From: SIG714 sp964638675
Lineage (GTDB): Bacteria > Bacillota > Clostridia > Oscillospirales > CAG-272
NCBI GenBank assembly: GCA_964638675.1
Contig: CAZXAU010000005.1
Location: 82,731 to 146,730, forward strand
Direction of reading: 5' to 3'
Length of the DNA stretch: 64,000 bases
Part shown: in pieces, positions 48,920 through 58,390 of the stretch
Layout of the letters: each line of letters opens with the position of its first letter
Position numbering within the stretch: position 1 is the stretch's first letter
The notes under the pieces: generated by a model
Seen by the model: the letters and a program-made list of their open reading frames with translations, nothing else
What the model was told of the DNA's origin: nothing
The model's database searches: none
Made by a program: the position numbers and the translations under genes

Positions 48920-49948
48920 TTACAGCCTGCTGTAAATAAAATACGATACCGCCGGGCATACAAGGAGAGCTGCAAGTCTGCCTATTATATACTTTTTTAT
49001 CGATAGCTCCGTTCCCATGGCTGACTTTATCTGCATGGTTACTGATATTCCCGAAAATGTGATGACACTGCTGCCAATTATGAAAGCGATATGGCTTTCA
49101 AATCCGTTTATCATCGAAAGTCCCGAAGCTATTTCAAAGAATCCCGAAACAAGGCATGTCGATATTCCGCTGAGCGGAACAATTTCGGATATTACAGCTG
49201 TCAACAGTGAAAAGAATATTACAAAAGAATAGATCCTGATGCATGATGCCCCTGCACTCCCGACGCAATCGCAGATCATGTCGGAAAGTCCGGTTTTCTC
49301 CGGAGTCTTGACCTTCCCGGTGTCGGCTTTGCTTTGATATGTTAAAGTCCTTTTTCCCGAATGTCCCAGTATTATGCCGTATACTACAGAAAAAAGACAG
49401 CTTACGATGTATAATATCACACCTGCTTTTGCATCATTCATAATTCCTTTGCCGAAGATCGAAATCATGAATGCCGGGGAGCATATATTGCAGAAGGCAC
49501 ATATTCTCTCGCACTCGTCCTTGTCTGCGAGAGACTTATCGTATAACTCTCTTGCACACACGCCGCCTATCGGAAATCCCGATATCAGTCCGATGATGAA
49601 TATACTTACTGCCTCCTGCGATATATTGAAAAGCTTTGTAAGGAAAGGAAACAACCTACCTATCGACCTTCCGCATCCGCTTTTCAGTATGAGCGTCGAA
49701 AGTATTATGAACGGAAAGGTTGCCGGAATGAGAGAATAATACAGGACATCGAGAACTCTGTCCACCTGCTTTGCAGTCATTCCGGGATCTGCGATAAGGC
49801 AGACGAATACTGCGAAAACGCAGATGGTAAAGAGTGTCCTCGTTATTCCTGCCATTTTACTTTTTGTGCTTTTCAGAGCCGTCAGCAGGTTTTCTTTTTT
49901 ATTGATTTCGTTTTTTGGATTTATAATATTTGTTGCGTAATTATTCAC
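48920..49948 (-). CDS. ylbJ: Sporulation integral membrane protein YlbJ-like
   Basis: A 342-residue polytopic membrane protein with about eight helices and the nucleoside-recognition (GATE) pattern: LISGFPIGGVCARELYD, ICAFCNICSPAFMIS, and SGFFEIASGLSMIN. YlbJ is needed for spore cortex formation in Bacillus. Divergent from yqfC, another sporulation gene, across a 56-base gap, which strengthens the call. A poor ribosome binding site precedes the first ATG; starts farther in are possible. Confidence 0.85.
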   Translation of the reverse strand: MNNYATNIINPKNEINKKENLLTALKSTKSKMAGITRTLFTICVFAVFVCLIADPGMTAKQVDRVLDVLYYSLIPATFPFIILSTLILKSGCGRSIGRLFPFLTKLFNISQEAVSIFIIGLISGFPIGGVCARELYDKSLADKDECERICAFCNICSPAFMISIFGKGIMNDAKAGVILYIVSCLFSVVYGIILGHSGKRTLTYQSKADTGKVKTPEKTGLSDMICDCVGSAGASCIRIYSFVIFFSLLTAVISEIVPLSGISTCLVSGFFEIASGLSMINGFESHIAFIIGSSVITFSGISVTMQIKSAMGTELSIKKYIIGRLAALLVCPAVSYFIYSRL

Positions 49949-50004
49949 GATCTCACCGCATAGTATTTTTTATAAATACTATTTCCGGGGGATGATTTTT
50001 ATTC

Positions 50005-50304
50005 ATGGAGAGCTTTACAAAAAATGTAAAAAGGGTTTCGACAACTAAAAGTGACGGCGAAAAACGAAAGGAAAAGCTGAAAAAGCTTGTTGGCATTTCT
50101 TCGGTCGCATCTGTCACGGGCAGAGGTAAGATTGAGCTTTGCGGTTGTCGGGGTATAATGACATACAAGGACGATCTGATATCGGTTCGTCTTTGTGACG
50201 GTGTCATAAAAATAATCGGTTCCTCTCTCTGTCTTTGCAATTTTTTCGGAGGCAGAATGATCATTCGCGGTAAAATAGAGAGTATTTCGTTTTGTGACAG
50301 GTGA
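50005..50304 (+). CDS. yqfC: YqfC/YabP-family sporulation protein
   Basis: A 99-residue protein with the YabP/YqfC fold: GRGKIELCGCRGIMTYKDDL then ISVRLCDGVIKIIGSSLCL and an end in GRMIIRGKIESISF. It is made in the mother cell in Bacillus and paired with yqfD, as here. The stop TGA is followed within 2 bases by a family A repeat that leads into yqfD. Confidence 0.88.
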   Translation: MESFTKNVKRVSTTKSDGEKRKEKLKKLVGISSVASVTGRGKIELCGCRGIMTYKDDLISVRLCDGVIKIIGSSLCLCNFFGGRMIIRGKIESISFCDR

Positions 50305-50305
50305 T

Positions 50306-50427
50306 AGTCTGAAAAAAATTCAGACGCCGTTTTGTGACTTTCGCCGCCTGAAAGGCAGCGATTTTGCTTCGCAAAACCAGCCCCAACTCCGGGGAGAAAG
50401 GAAGCTTTCGCACAAGCGAAAGCAATG
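50306..50427 (+). repeat. Family A structured repeat, copy 3 (yqfC-yqfD junction)
   Basis: Hairpin 1 is GTCTGA/TCAGAC; the central hairpins are GCCT/AGGC and TTTTGC/GCAAAA; then GAGAAAGGAA and GCTTTCGC-ACAA-GCGAAAGC, followed by AATGG instead of CATGG. Here the ATG is in frame with yqfD and may be its start. Confidence 0.82.
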
Positions 50428-51633
50428 GTCATACTTATGCTTTTTTTTAATTATTTTATCGGTGTTGATAGATTGAAAATATACGGAAAGAGCGATAAAC
50501 TGCTTAATCTTCTTGAGCTGAATTCTGTTGAATACGATGATCTTGAAACATGTGATCAATATATTGTGTTGTCGTGTGCATCATATACTGCGAAAAAACT
50601 GCTTGTAATTCTTTCCGAAAAGGAAATACCCTTCGATGTTATTTCAAGAAAAGGCCTGCCATTTATGCTCAAAAGGTTTATTCTGCGTCCCGGTCTTGTT
50701 CTCGGCACGATCTTTTTTTCTATTGTTATGATCTACTACGGAAAATTTGTCTTTGACATAAAAATCGAAGGGAATGAGCGTCTGTCCGACCGATATATAA
50801 CCGATGCACTCTCTTCATTCGGGTTCGAGGTGGGCACATATTTTCCCGATGTTGATTTCGATGCACTGTCGGTGGCGATTCCCGGGAAATACGGTGATAT
50901 TTCCTGGATCTTTGTGAATATGATGGGCAATGTTGCAAGGGTTCGTGTCCGTGAATTTGATGCCGGGACACCCGGGGGATCGGACAATGAATTTCCGAGT
51001 GATCTTATTGCCGTAAAGGCCGGACAGATCTACCGCTTTGAGGTCTCATCCGGCATTGTAAAGGTCAATCTCGGGGAGACGGTATATCCAGGGCAGATCC
51101 TTGTTTCAGGCATTGAGAAAAGCGAAACTCTTGATTACGAGGAGAAGAGCTGCGGAAGGGTTTTTGCCAAAACTTCAAATTCATATTGCCTTTCTCAGGA
51201 GGAAAACGTGATTGAGAAAAGCATGGCGGAGCGGAGATTACTGTCAAGAACTATTATTTTTTTGGGAAAAGAGATAAAAGTTTTAAAAAGGGATAGACAA
51301 GAGGAGGTAAAATGTGATATAATAGAGGAGGAGCATAAGCTTACACTTCCTGACGGAACCGAACTGCCTGTCCTGATACGTGAAATTTACGCACTTGAAT
51401 ACTCAGAGCAGGAGCGAATACTGAGTGAAGATGAAGCACATGATATGCTTGATCTCCAACTCTCGAACCTGATCGGTTCACTCGGTGAGGGAACTGTGGT
51501 TCTCGGAATGAATAAGGAATACCGCTATGACGGCGGAGTCTATTATTGCGATATCCGTTTATACTGCATTGAGAATATTGCAAACGAGACAAGGGCGGTA
51601 AGGGAAGAAAAAGACAGTACAGAAAAGCAGTAG
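50425..51633 (+). CDS. yqfD: Sporulation protein YqfD
   Basis: A 402-residue membrane-associated sporulation protein: RLKIYGKSDKLLNLLELNSV near the start, one TM helix about residues 93-112 (LVLGTIFFSIVMIYYGKFVF), then a large outer part with NMMGNVARVRVREF and a beta-barrel-like end. The ATG at 50425 belongs to the family A element; an in-frame ATG at 50437 (MLFFNYFIGVDRLKIYG) matches the usual family start, so the element may have added four codons. Followed by phoH 74 bases later. Confidence 0.88.
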   Translation: MVILMLFFNYFIGVDRLKIYGKSDKLLNLLELNSVEYDDLETCDQYIVLSCASYTAKKLLVILSEKEIPFDVISRKGLPFMLKRFILRPGLVLGTIFFSIVMIYYGKFVFDIKIEGNERLSDRYITDALSSFGFEVGTYFPDVDFDALSVAIPGKYGDISWIFVNMMGNVARVRVREFDAGTPGGSDNEFPSDLIAVKAGQIYRFEVSSGIVKVNLGETVYPGQILVSGIEKSETLDYEEKSCGRVFAKTSNSYCLSQEENVIEKSMAERRLLSRTIIFLGKEIKVLKRDRQEEVKCDIIEEEHKLTLPDGTELPVLIREIYALEYSEQERILSEDEAHDMLDLQLSNLIGSLGEGTVVLGMNKEYRYDGGVYYCDIRLYCIENIANETRAVREEKDSTEKQ

Positions 51634-51707
51634 CCTCACATTGCAGCGAAATGTTAAAGCTATTGAATAATTTCAGAATTCCGAATTGTTTTTCAGAAAG
51701 GAATCTT

Positions 51708-52769
51708 ATGGCAGAAGAAAGATATACAAGGCAGATACCCTGCGATGATATTATGCAGGCGAAAAAGATATTCGGTCCTTATGATTCAAATGTCCGACTG
51801 ATAGAAGAGGCGTTTGGCGTCAGCATATCCAATCGTGAGAGCAACGATTCGTCGTCCGGATCTATACGTATTTCGGGTCCCTGCGATGGGTGCGATGCCG
51901 CCGCTAAGGTAATAGTATATTTGAAAAAACTTTCAAAGATCGAGGATGATATCAGCGAGCAGAGAGTTGCATACGCCATTTCCGCCGCTCAGAATGATGA
52001 GGACGGGGAGCTTGACTCTCTTGACGGCGAATGTATTTGTGTGACAAACAAGGGAAAGCCTATTAAGCCCAAGACTCTCGGACAGAAAAAATATGTTGAC
52101 AAGATCAGGGAGAACACAATTGTTCTCGGCATAGGACCTGCCGGAACCGGAAAGACCTTTCTTGCTGTCGCCATGGCTGTAAAGGCACTCAAAAATAAGG
52201 AGATCAGCCGTATAATTCTGACGCGTCCTGCAGTTGAAGCAGGTGAGAAACTGGGTTATCTTCCGGGGGATCTGCAAAATAAGATCGATCCGTATCTTCG
52301 TCCGCTTTACGATGCTCTTTACGAGATGCTTGGCAATGAAAATTATGCCCGATATGTCGAAAAGGGAACTATCGAAATTGCTCCACTTGCCTATATGCGC
52401 GGAAGAACACTTGATGACAGCTTCATCATTCTTGACGAGGCACAGAATACCACTCCCGAGCAGATGAAAATGTTCCTCACCCGATTGGGTTTTGGATCCC
52501 GGGCGGTCGTCACGGGAGATATAACACAGACCGATCTGCCAAGGGGACAAAAAAGCGGTCTTGTTCAGGCGATGTCTATTCTCGACGGGATCGATGATAT
52601 AGCAATTCACCGTTTCAGTGAGCGTGATGTTGTCCGTCATCGGCTTGTTCAGAAAATAATTTTGGCATATGACAAATATGAGAGGACTCATTCCGGATCG
52701 GCTGTAAGAAATGCCGCAGTAAAAAAATTCACTTATGCTCACAAGGAGAAGAACAATGATAAGAGTTGA
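51708..52769 (+). CDS. phoH: PhoH-family ATPase
   Basis: A 353-residue protein with an N-terminal KH-like part and the PhoH ATPase: Walker A GPAGTGKTFLAVAMA, TRPAVEAGEKLGYLPGD, Walker B FIILDEAQNTTPEQMK and TGDITQTDLP. PhoH is linked with YbeY in RNA and ribosome quality tasks; the exact activity is not settled. The start at 51708 has AAAGGAA upstream and is preferred over an earlier in-frame ATG. It overlaps ybeY by 14 bases. Confidence 0.93.
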   Translation: MAEERYTRQIPCDDIMQAKKIFGPYDSNVRLIEEAFGVSISNRESNDSSSGSIRISGPCDGCDAAAKVIVYLKKLSKIEDDISEQRVAYAISAAQNDEDGELDSLDGECICVTNKGKPIKPKTLGQKKYVDKIRENTIVLGIGPAGTGKTFLAVAMAVKALKNKEISRIILTRPAVEAGEKLGYLPGDLQNKIDPYLRPLYDALYEMLGNENYARYVEKGTIEIAPLAYMRGRTLDDSFIILDEAQNTTPEQMKMFLTRLGFGSRAVVTGDITQTDLPRGQKSGLVQAMSILDGIDDIAIHRFSERDVVRHRLVQKIILAYDKYERTHSGSAVRNAAVKKFTYAHKEKNNDKS

Positions 52770-53232
52770 TATTAATAATGATCAGTCAATTTTCGGCATT
52801 ACTCCTGCTCTCAGGCGAACTGTCCGCTGTGCCGCATTTGTCGCATTTGATTATCTCGGCATCGGGAATGAGGATATTGAAGTTTCTCTGACCTTTACTG
52901 ATAACGAAAAGATCCGGTCGCTCAACGCTGAATACCGCAACAAAGACTCTGCAACCGATGTTCTTTCTTTTCCGCTTATCGATTGGGAGATCGATGATGA
53001 TTGCAGTTCTGTTCCCGGAATGCCGTTTGCACTTGGAGATATTGTTATCTCACTTGAGCGGGCTTGCACTCAGGCAAGAGAAAACGGTCAGTCTCTCCTT
53101 CGTGAGGTTGCTTTTCTCACCGTTCATTCTGTTCTGCATCTTATGGGATTCGATCACGAAACATCTGAAGAGGACGAGAAAGAGATGTTTGCCATTCAGA
53201 AAGAGATCATGAATATATTCGACAATAATTAA
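52756..53232 (+). CDS. ybeY: Endoribonuclease YbeY
   Basis: A 158-residue metal-dependent endoribonuclease of rRNA maturation. Signature HSVLHLMGFDHE (three His for zinc) near the end and the family segment NAEYRNKDSATDVLSFPL. Start ATG at 52756 with AAGGAG 7 bases before it. Usual neighbour of phoH and era. Confidence 0.95.
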   Translation: MIRVDINNDQSIFGITPALRRTVRCAAFVAFDYLGIGNEDIEVSLTFTDNEKIRSLNAEYRNKDSATDVLSFPLIDWEIDDDCSSVPGMPFALGDIVISLERACTQARENGQSLLREVAFLTVHSVLHLMGFDHETSEEDEKEMFAIQKEIMNIFDNN

Positions 53233-53283
53233 TTATGTTTCATTACTTTTTACGAAGATTATAAGATAGAGGATTATAAAATA

Positions 53284-54231
53284 ATGGAAAATAAAATTAC
53301 CGCTTCATCCGATAACACGCCCGACACTGCCGCAGTACCTACCCGTACCGGTTTTACTGCAATTGTCGGCAGACCGAATGTAGGAAAATCTACCCTGCTC
53401 AATTCGCTGGTCGGCGAGAAGATCGCCATCGTTTCAAAAAAACCGCAGACGACCAGAAACCGCATTACCGGAATTCTGACCGAGGGAAATAATCAATTTG
53501 TGTTCATGGACACTCCCGGTATGCATTCTCCCAAGACCAAGCTCGGGAAATACATGGTCAAGTCAATATCCGGTACTCTCGACTGCGTGGATGCCGCCAT
53601 CCTCGTTGCGGATCCCTGTTACGCCCCCGGTGATATTGAAAAAAATCTGATGAAAAAATTCAAGTCGCTTGATATTCCTGCCATTCTCGTTATAAATAAG
53701 ACCGATATTGCCACACCTAATCAGATTGGCGACTGCATTCGTGCTTACAGTGCCGATTTCGATTTTGCTTCGGTAGTTCCTGTTTCGGCTCTCAAAAATG
53801 ACGGTACCCGTATAGTTCTCGATGAGGTAGCAAAGCTCCTTCATGAGGGCGAATGGATGTTCTCCGAGGATGAGCTCACCGATCAGAGTGAACGTAAGAT
53901 CGTCACCGAGATCATTCGTGAAAAAATGCTCCGCCTGCTTGACAACGAGATCCCTCACGGCTGTGCCGTTGTCATTGAAGAGTTCAAAGAGAAAAAATCA
54001 CTCCTTTCGATCCGTGCTGAGATTTATTGCGAGAGAGAATCACATAAGCGTATTATTATCGGAAAAAACGGAGAAATGCTCAAGAAGATCGGTACTTATT
54101 CAAGAGAGGATATTGAGAAATTCTTTGACATCAAGGTATTCATCGATCTTTGGGTAAAGGTTAAAGAAAACTGGAGAGAGTCAGAAGTTCTTGTTTCAAG
54201 CTTCGGCTATAAGAAAGATACCCTTGAGTGA
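53284..54231 (+). CDS. era: GTPase Era
   Basis: A 315-residue ribosome assembly GTPase: G1 GRPNVGKST, switch KPQTTRNRI, G3 DTPGMHSP, G4 NKTD, followed by a KH domain that binds 16S rRNA (RIIIGKNGEMLKKIG). About 15 residues longer at the N-terminus than usual (polar, MENKITASSDNTPDTAAVP). Overlaps recO by 8 bases. Confidence 0.95.
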   Translation: MENKITASSDNTPDTAAVPTRTGFTAIVGRPNVGKSTLLNSLVGEKIAIVSKKPQTTRNRITGILTEGNNQFVFMDTPGMHSPKTKLGKYMVKSISGTLDCVDAAILVADPCYAPGDIEKNLMKKFKSLDIPAILVINKTDIATPNQIGDCIRAYSADFDFASVVPVSALKNDGTRIVLDEVAKLLHEGEWMFSEDELTDQSERKIVTEIIREKMLRLLDNEIPHGCAVVIEEFKEKKSLLSIRAEIYCERESHKRIIIGKNGEMLKKIGTYSREDIEKFFDIKVFIDLWVKVKENWRESEVLVSSFGYKKDTLE

Positions 54232-54976
54232 TTCGTTTGTAATTAACGGTCTTGTTCTCTCTCAATCAAGACACACCGATTTCAATAAGTTCATCAGTGT
54301 TCTTACTCAGGAACGTGGACTTATCAGTGTTTACTGCTACGGTGCTATGAACCTGAGAAACCGCAATTTTGCCGGAACTCAGCCTTACTCATTCTCCGAG
54401 CTTGAGATCTCGCGTAAGGGTGATATGTACATACTCAAGGATGCTTCTGTTATTAAGTATTTCTGCCTTCAGTCAGGTTCTCTTCTTTCTAACGCCCTTC
54501 TGATGTACACCTCTGAGCTGCTCTCTTTTGTCTGTATGGAAAACGAAGACGAGACGTCTATGCTTCGTCTCGCTCTCAATACTTTTTACGCAATTTCTTC
54601 AGGAACCCGTGACATTCCCTTGATAAAGGCGGCTTTTGAACTTCGTGCCGCTTCGCTTCTCGGATTTGCTCCGGATCTCTCCGGCTCTTGTGTCCTCTGC
54701 TCAGAATCTCACGCTTCAATCTTCGATTTTGAGTCGGGCGGACTTATCTGCCGCTCCTGCTTTAATAACAAGCCCGACAAACGACTTGCGCTCGAGCTTG
54801 ACGGAAGCACTCTTGCCGCAATTCGCTATGTCCTCACAAGCGATGAACGCCGCTTTCTCTCTTTTAGTATAGACGATGACCTTAAACGGCTTTTCAGTAC
54901 AGTTTCCGAGAGCTACCTGCTCTATCATCTTGACCGCTCCTTTGAATCCCTTAAATTCTATAAGAGCGTTTTGTAG
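54224..54976 (+). CDS. recO: DNA repair protein RecO
   Basis: A 250-residue protein with an OB-fold N-terminus (SDSFVINGLVLSQSRHTDFN), a helical domain and the zinc ribbon CVLC...CRSC. It loads RecA together with RecR, whose gene is also in this window (62279). The start is taken as the TTG at 54224, which gives the family N-terminus and an 8-base overlap with era; a TTG at 54191 is less likely. Confidence 0.9.
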   Translation: MSDSFVINGLVLSQSRHTDFNKFISVLTQERGLISVYCYGAMNLRNRNFAGTQPYSFSELEISRKGDMYILKDASVIKYFCLQSGSLLSNALLMYTSELLSFVCMENEDETSMLRLALNTFYAISSGTRDIPLIKAAFELRAASLLGFAPDLSGSCVLCSESHASIFDFESGGLICRSCFNNKPDKRLALELDGSTLAAIRYVLTSDERRFLSFSIDDDLKRLFSTVSESYLLYHLDRSFESLKFYKSVL

Positions 54977-55082
54977 CTACTTTATCTATTGCATTCCCGG
55001 TTTTTCGTGAAAAGTCTCGGCAAAAGCTTTGTTACCGGACAAGATATATAGTTTTACCGTAATTCCGCATCAAGGCGAAAAG

Positions 55083-55131
55083 CAAGTGCCCACGCAGATG
55101 AATGTAAACACTCATCGTGCGTGGGCACTTG
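55083..55131 (+). terminator. Terminator after the yqfC-recO operon
   Basis: CAAGTGCCCACGCA / TGCGTGGGCACTTG, a perfect 14-bp stem extended by GATGA/TCATC, then GTTTTTAGG. The rest of 54977-55363 is rich in short polypyrimidine and polypurine tracts (TTTCTC, CTTTTCAAAGA) that can pair with each other; no gene is seen. Confidence 0.85.
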
Positions 55132-55363
55132 TTTTTAGGTTGACCTTCAACATAGTTAAAGTCGTATGACTAACATTTTCGATTGGCTGATTCAGAAAAG
55201 TTTCTCTCTTTTTCTTTTTAAAGAAGATTTTCTCTTTTCAAAGAGGAAGAAAAAGAAAGCAAACGATTTAAGCCGGGCTGACTGTCTTAGCCTGTAGGAA
55301 AATTTCTCACTTTCTCTTTTCAAACCTGTATGAAAGTTTCTTGCTTCTTCTTTTCAAAGAAGA

Positions 55364-56524
55364 TCAACGGGAGATTCTTACGAGTGAAGCGAGAGCTTCG
55401 TTCAGAGCGGCAATGAGGAAATCGATCTCATCGATTGTGTTTTCGGCTGACAGGCTGATACGGATAGTGCTGTCTGCCGAGCGTTCATCGAGACCGAAAG
55501 CCTTAAGTGAGTAAGAAGAGTGTTTTCCGTGACTTGAGCAGGCCGAGCCGCTTGAGACGCAGATGTTTTTTGAAGATAGAAAATGAACCATAGTTTCGCT
55601 CTTGATGTTGGGGAGAGTGAGACTGACGATGTGAGGAGCAGGATTGTGAGGAATATTGGGAATGCAATCGGACGGAATACCGGCGAGAAGACGGGAGCGA
55701 AGTGAGAGAATCTTATTAAGATTATCTTCGAGTCTTGATTTTTGCGCCTTGGCAGCCTCACCGAAGCCGACAATTCCGATAACATTTTCGGTACCGGAGC
55801 GGAGGTTCAGCTCCTGACCGCCGCCACTGATAAGGGGGGCGATTTTTTTTGCGCTTATCAGTTTATTGGAAACTATAAGAGCACCGCATCCCTTCGGTCC
55901 GTGAATTTTGTGAGACGATACAGAAATCATATCGGCTGAAAGAGATTTGACTGTAAAGCGAAGCTTGAGAAAAGCCTGAACGGCATCGGTGTGACAGATC
56001 ACGGAGGGGTTGATCTGTCGGGCAATGTCGAAGATCTCTGAGATATTGTATATAGCACCGCTCTCATTGTTGACGAGCATAATGCTGACAAGAATGACAT
56101 TGGGAGTCATTTCACGCTTGAATTCATCGGGGTCGATCTTACCGCCGATCGTAGATAGTTTGTATACATCAAAGCCTTTTTGTGCGAGCTCGTCGCAGGG
56201 GTTCATGACACACGGATGTTCGCTGTTTGAAATTATGATCTTGGGATTTTTATAATTTTTAGCCAAAGCAACGCCCTTAATTGCGAGATTGTTCGCTTCG
56301 CTTCCGCCCGATGTAAAGATTACCGAATGAGAATTGGACCTGACAGAAAGAGCAGATTTGATATTGTCACGTGCCTCATCGATCATCTTCTGAGCCGAAT
56401 GCCCGAAAGCGTGGAGGGAGGAAGGGTTTGCATAGCAGTTTATTGCTTTGTTGATGCCGTCAATTGCCTCGGGGCAAAGGGGGGTAGTGGCACTGTTGTC
56501 AAGATAGATAAGCTTATCGCTCAT
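55364..56524 (-). CDS. Cysteine desulfurase (IscS/NifS class)
   Basis: A 386-residue PLP enzyme giving sulfur from cysteine. YLDNSATTPLCPEA near the start, FTSGGSEANNLAIKG, PLP Lys in SVSSHKIHGPKG, active Cys in SSGSACSSHGK. It could serve Fe-S clusters or tRNA thiolation; no iscU or mnmA lies beside it. Its start is 5 bases after the broken lipoprotein gene. Confidence 0.92.
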   Translation of the reverse strand: MSDKLIYLDNSATTPLCPEAIDGINKAINCYANPSSLHAFGHSAQKMIDEARDNIKSALSVRSNSHSVIFTSGGSEANNLAIKGVALAKNYKNPKIIISNSEHPCVMNPCDELAQKGFDVYKLSTIGGKIDPDEFKREMTPNVILVSIMLVNNESGAIYNISEIFDIARQINPSVICHTDAVQAFLKLRFTVKSLSADMISVSSHKIHGPKGCGALIVSNKLISAKKIAPLISGGGQELNLRSGTENVIGIVGFGEAAKAQKSRLEDNLNKILSLRSRLLAGIPSDCIPNIPHNPAPHIVSLTLPNIKSETMVHFLSSKNICVSSGSACSSHGKHSSYSLKAFGLDERSADSTIRISLSAENTIDEIDFLIAALNEALASLVRISR

Positions 56525-56529
56525 GTAAA

Positions 56530-57052
56530 TTACTCCGTTGTTTCAGATATTTTTTTATATAAGGCAAATTCGGCAGGATTGCTTTCAAAGCCGTTGATAA
56601 GAAGCCGGAAAGAATTGAAATTCAGCATATACTTACCGCTGACGAAGCATACAGCACCCACAGAATCTTTGGCAGTGAATACATCTCCGATCGGAGACAG
56701 TGCTGCGGTTATAGCCTTGTCGGAGGTGGAGGTAGCGTAATGTAACCATCAGAGTTTCCGATGAGCAGACCGCCATCGGTCGGGGTGATCGTCCATTCAT
56801 AGGGAGAATAATCACGATCGATATAGTCGCCCGAAATATCGCTCTCCTTTAGTGCAAAGCCGCCGCGTGTACCGCTTGAGGCAGTTTCATGCGTTGTTTC
56901 GGTAACTGCAGGTGTACTGCCATCGGATGATAAGGTATCATTTGAAGTCGTGTTGCAGTCAACAGCCGACAAAAACATAAGCGAAACAAGTACGATGGAT
57001 ATCAGTCTGATCGACAATCTCTTTGAGCATTTTTTGTATATAGTTATGACCA
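56530..57052 (-). pseudogene. Small lipoprotein gene with a frameshift
   Basis: From the ATG of the family A element (57052) the frame reads MVITIYKKCSKRL, a hydrophobic stretch and a lipobox-like LSAVDC, then a Thr/Ser-rich linker and FALKESDISGDYIDRDYSPY ... GNSDGYITL. It then runs out in PPPPTRL. One frame over, protein-like sequence continues (TSTSDKAITAALSPIGDVFT, VGAVCFVSGKYMLNFNSF) to a stop at 56530, 5 bases before the desulfurase start. A single frameshift around 56735-56745 in a CTACCTCCACCTCC tract explains both parts: either a real mutation, a slippage site or a sequencing error. Function unknown; it follows another lipoprotein gene. Confidence 0.7.
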
Positions 57053-57195
57053 TGGCTTTCGCATTGCGAAAGCTTACTTTTCTTGCGGAATTGAGGCTGG
57101 TTTTGCAGAGCGAAATCGTGCCGATTCTCCCCGAATCGGCTCGTTTCGGCGGCGAAAGCCACAAAACGCTGTTTGAAAGATTTATCTTTCAAACT
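57050..57195 (-). repeat. Family A structured repeat, copy 4
   Basis: Sense to the minus-strand genes. Hairpin 1 TTTGAAAGA/TCTTTCAAA as in copy 1, then GTTTTGTGGCTTTCGCC, CCGATTC/GAATCGG, a CGC/GCA-type weaker third hairpin, AAGAAAAGTAA (a changed ribosome-binding-like site) and GCTTTCGC-AAT-GCGAAAGC-CATGG. Its ATG is in frame with the broken lipoprotein gene and is the only plausible start. Confidence 0.83.
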
Positions 57196-57274
57196 TATCT
57201 CCTATCCAACTACGGTTACTTTGCACTTGCCGCATCTGAATAAAGCGGCAGGCGTATGAGTTCAGAATTGCATA

Positions 57275-58345
57275 TTATTCGCTGACGATTGTAAGTGAAT
57301 CAAGGGCATCACGGAAGATCTCAAAATGGGTGTCATAGTAACCGTTGATCTTATCAGTGTTTGCACTTGACGAATAGGTAGCGATGATAACCTCATTACC
57401 ATTCTTTATCAGAACCTGACAATATTTATAAACAGTTTCCTGATTTGACGAATCAACTGCGGGAATTGCAGTGAAGACAAACTGTCTTGCCGGAAGACCA
57501 AATATCTCATCCTCTTTGTCGTGATAAAGATCGTCTTCAAGAATAGTGAAGCCCTTCATCGATTTTTCAAAGGTTTCTTTGTAGCTGTACCAATACTCGT
57601 GCAGATCGGTGAATTCTCCGAGATCGGCAGTCATAAAGGTTATACAAGAAGGGAAACCATTGGCGTATTTGGCACTCAGTACACCGGTTGATGTATCGGT
57701 GATCCAATCGCGGTCGATGCTGACCTTGAACTTGCCCGAATCATACAGTTTCTTTTCGGCTTCCCTTACAAGCTTATAGCCGTCATATGTTTTATCGGTC
57801 TTATTGAATTCAAATTTTGCTACTATACCGTCAAAGTCATCTTTATGCGAATCGAAAAGCTCGGCTGTTGACGAAAATACCATAAGGAAAACTCTTGAAT
57901 CGTAAATTGTGATGACATTTTCAAATTTCATATCAACACCTCCGACGCTTCCGGTGTATATATATTTTCCGGCATCAAGTCCGCCGATAGTGGTGAAGCG
58001 GTCATTCTCGTTGTCGGTGTTGACTACCGAATATTTACCGTTGAAGAAAGTTTCGAAATTTTCGCATATCTTCTCCCATACGGTATCTATTGTGATATAT
58101 TCCGAAGTGCTGTAGTCAAATGGGGCTATGGTTACGCTGCTGCCGTCAGGTGCACTTGCCGACAGTGAGTCGCTTGCAAGGGTGACAGTCCAATCTTCGG
58201 GGATAAAGAGAGAGTAATTATTTGAATTAAAGACATAATCTGTTCCCTCTTCAGCGTCTTTGTTATCTGATTTACACGAGAAAAGTGAGAGGACTGCAAT
58301 ACAAAGCAACAGTGAGAGCGACAGAATTCTGAGAGCTTTTTTCAT
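57275..58345 (-). CDS. Lipoprotein with two PsbP/DcrB-like repeats
   Basis: A 356-residue exported lipoprotein: signal peptide with lipobox LFSC (Cys near residue 24), then two related domains. The first runs from about residue 42 (YSLFIPEDWTVTLASDSLSA) and the second from about 208 (FKVSIDRDWITDTSTGVLSA), each about 150 residues with a F-x-V/L-x-x-D/E-x-W start, as in PsbP/DcrB-like sheets. Its role is not known. It heads the gene set leading to the broken lipoprotein and the desulfurase; ribosome binding site AAAGGAA. Confidence 0.8.
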   Translation of the reverse strand: MKKALRILSLSLLLCIAVLSLFSCKSDNKDAEEGTDYVFNSNNYSLFIPEDWTVTLASDSLSASAPDGSSVTIAPFDYSTSEYITIDTVWEKICENFETFFNGKYSVVNTDNENDRFTTIGGLDAGKYIYTGSVGGVDMKFENVITIYDSRVFLMVFSSTAELFDSHKDDFDGIVAKFEFNKTDKTYDGYKLVREAEKKLYDSGKFKVSIDRDWITDTSTGVLSAKYANGFPSCITFMTADLGEFTDLHEYWYSYKETFEKSMKGFTILEDDLYHDKEDEIFGLPARQFVFTAIPAVDSSNQETVYKYCQVLIKNGNEVIIATYSSSANTDKINGYYDTHFEIFRDALDSLTIVSE

Positions 58346-58390
58346 ATAATATTCCTTTCGGTTGGTTTGATAATTTTAATGATTTAATGC

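Noticed and set aside
49949..50004. Sporulation (sigma-E) promoters between ylbJ and yqfC
   Set aside because: The 56-base gap is AT-rich, but I could not fit -35 and -10 boxes well enough to report one.
56950..57243. 97-codon plus-strand frame
   Set aside because: Antisense across family A copy 4; a similar fake frame appears over copy 2.
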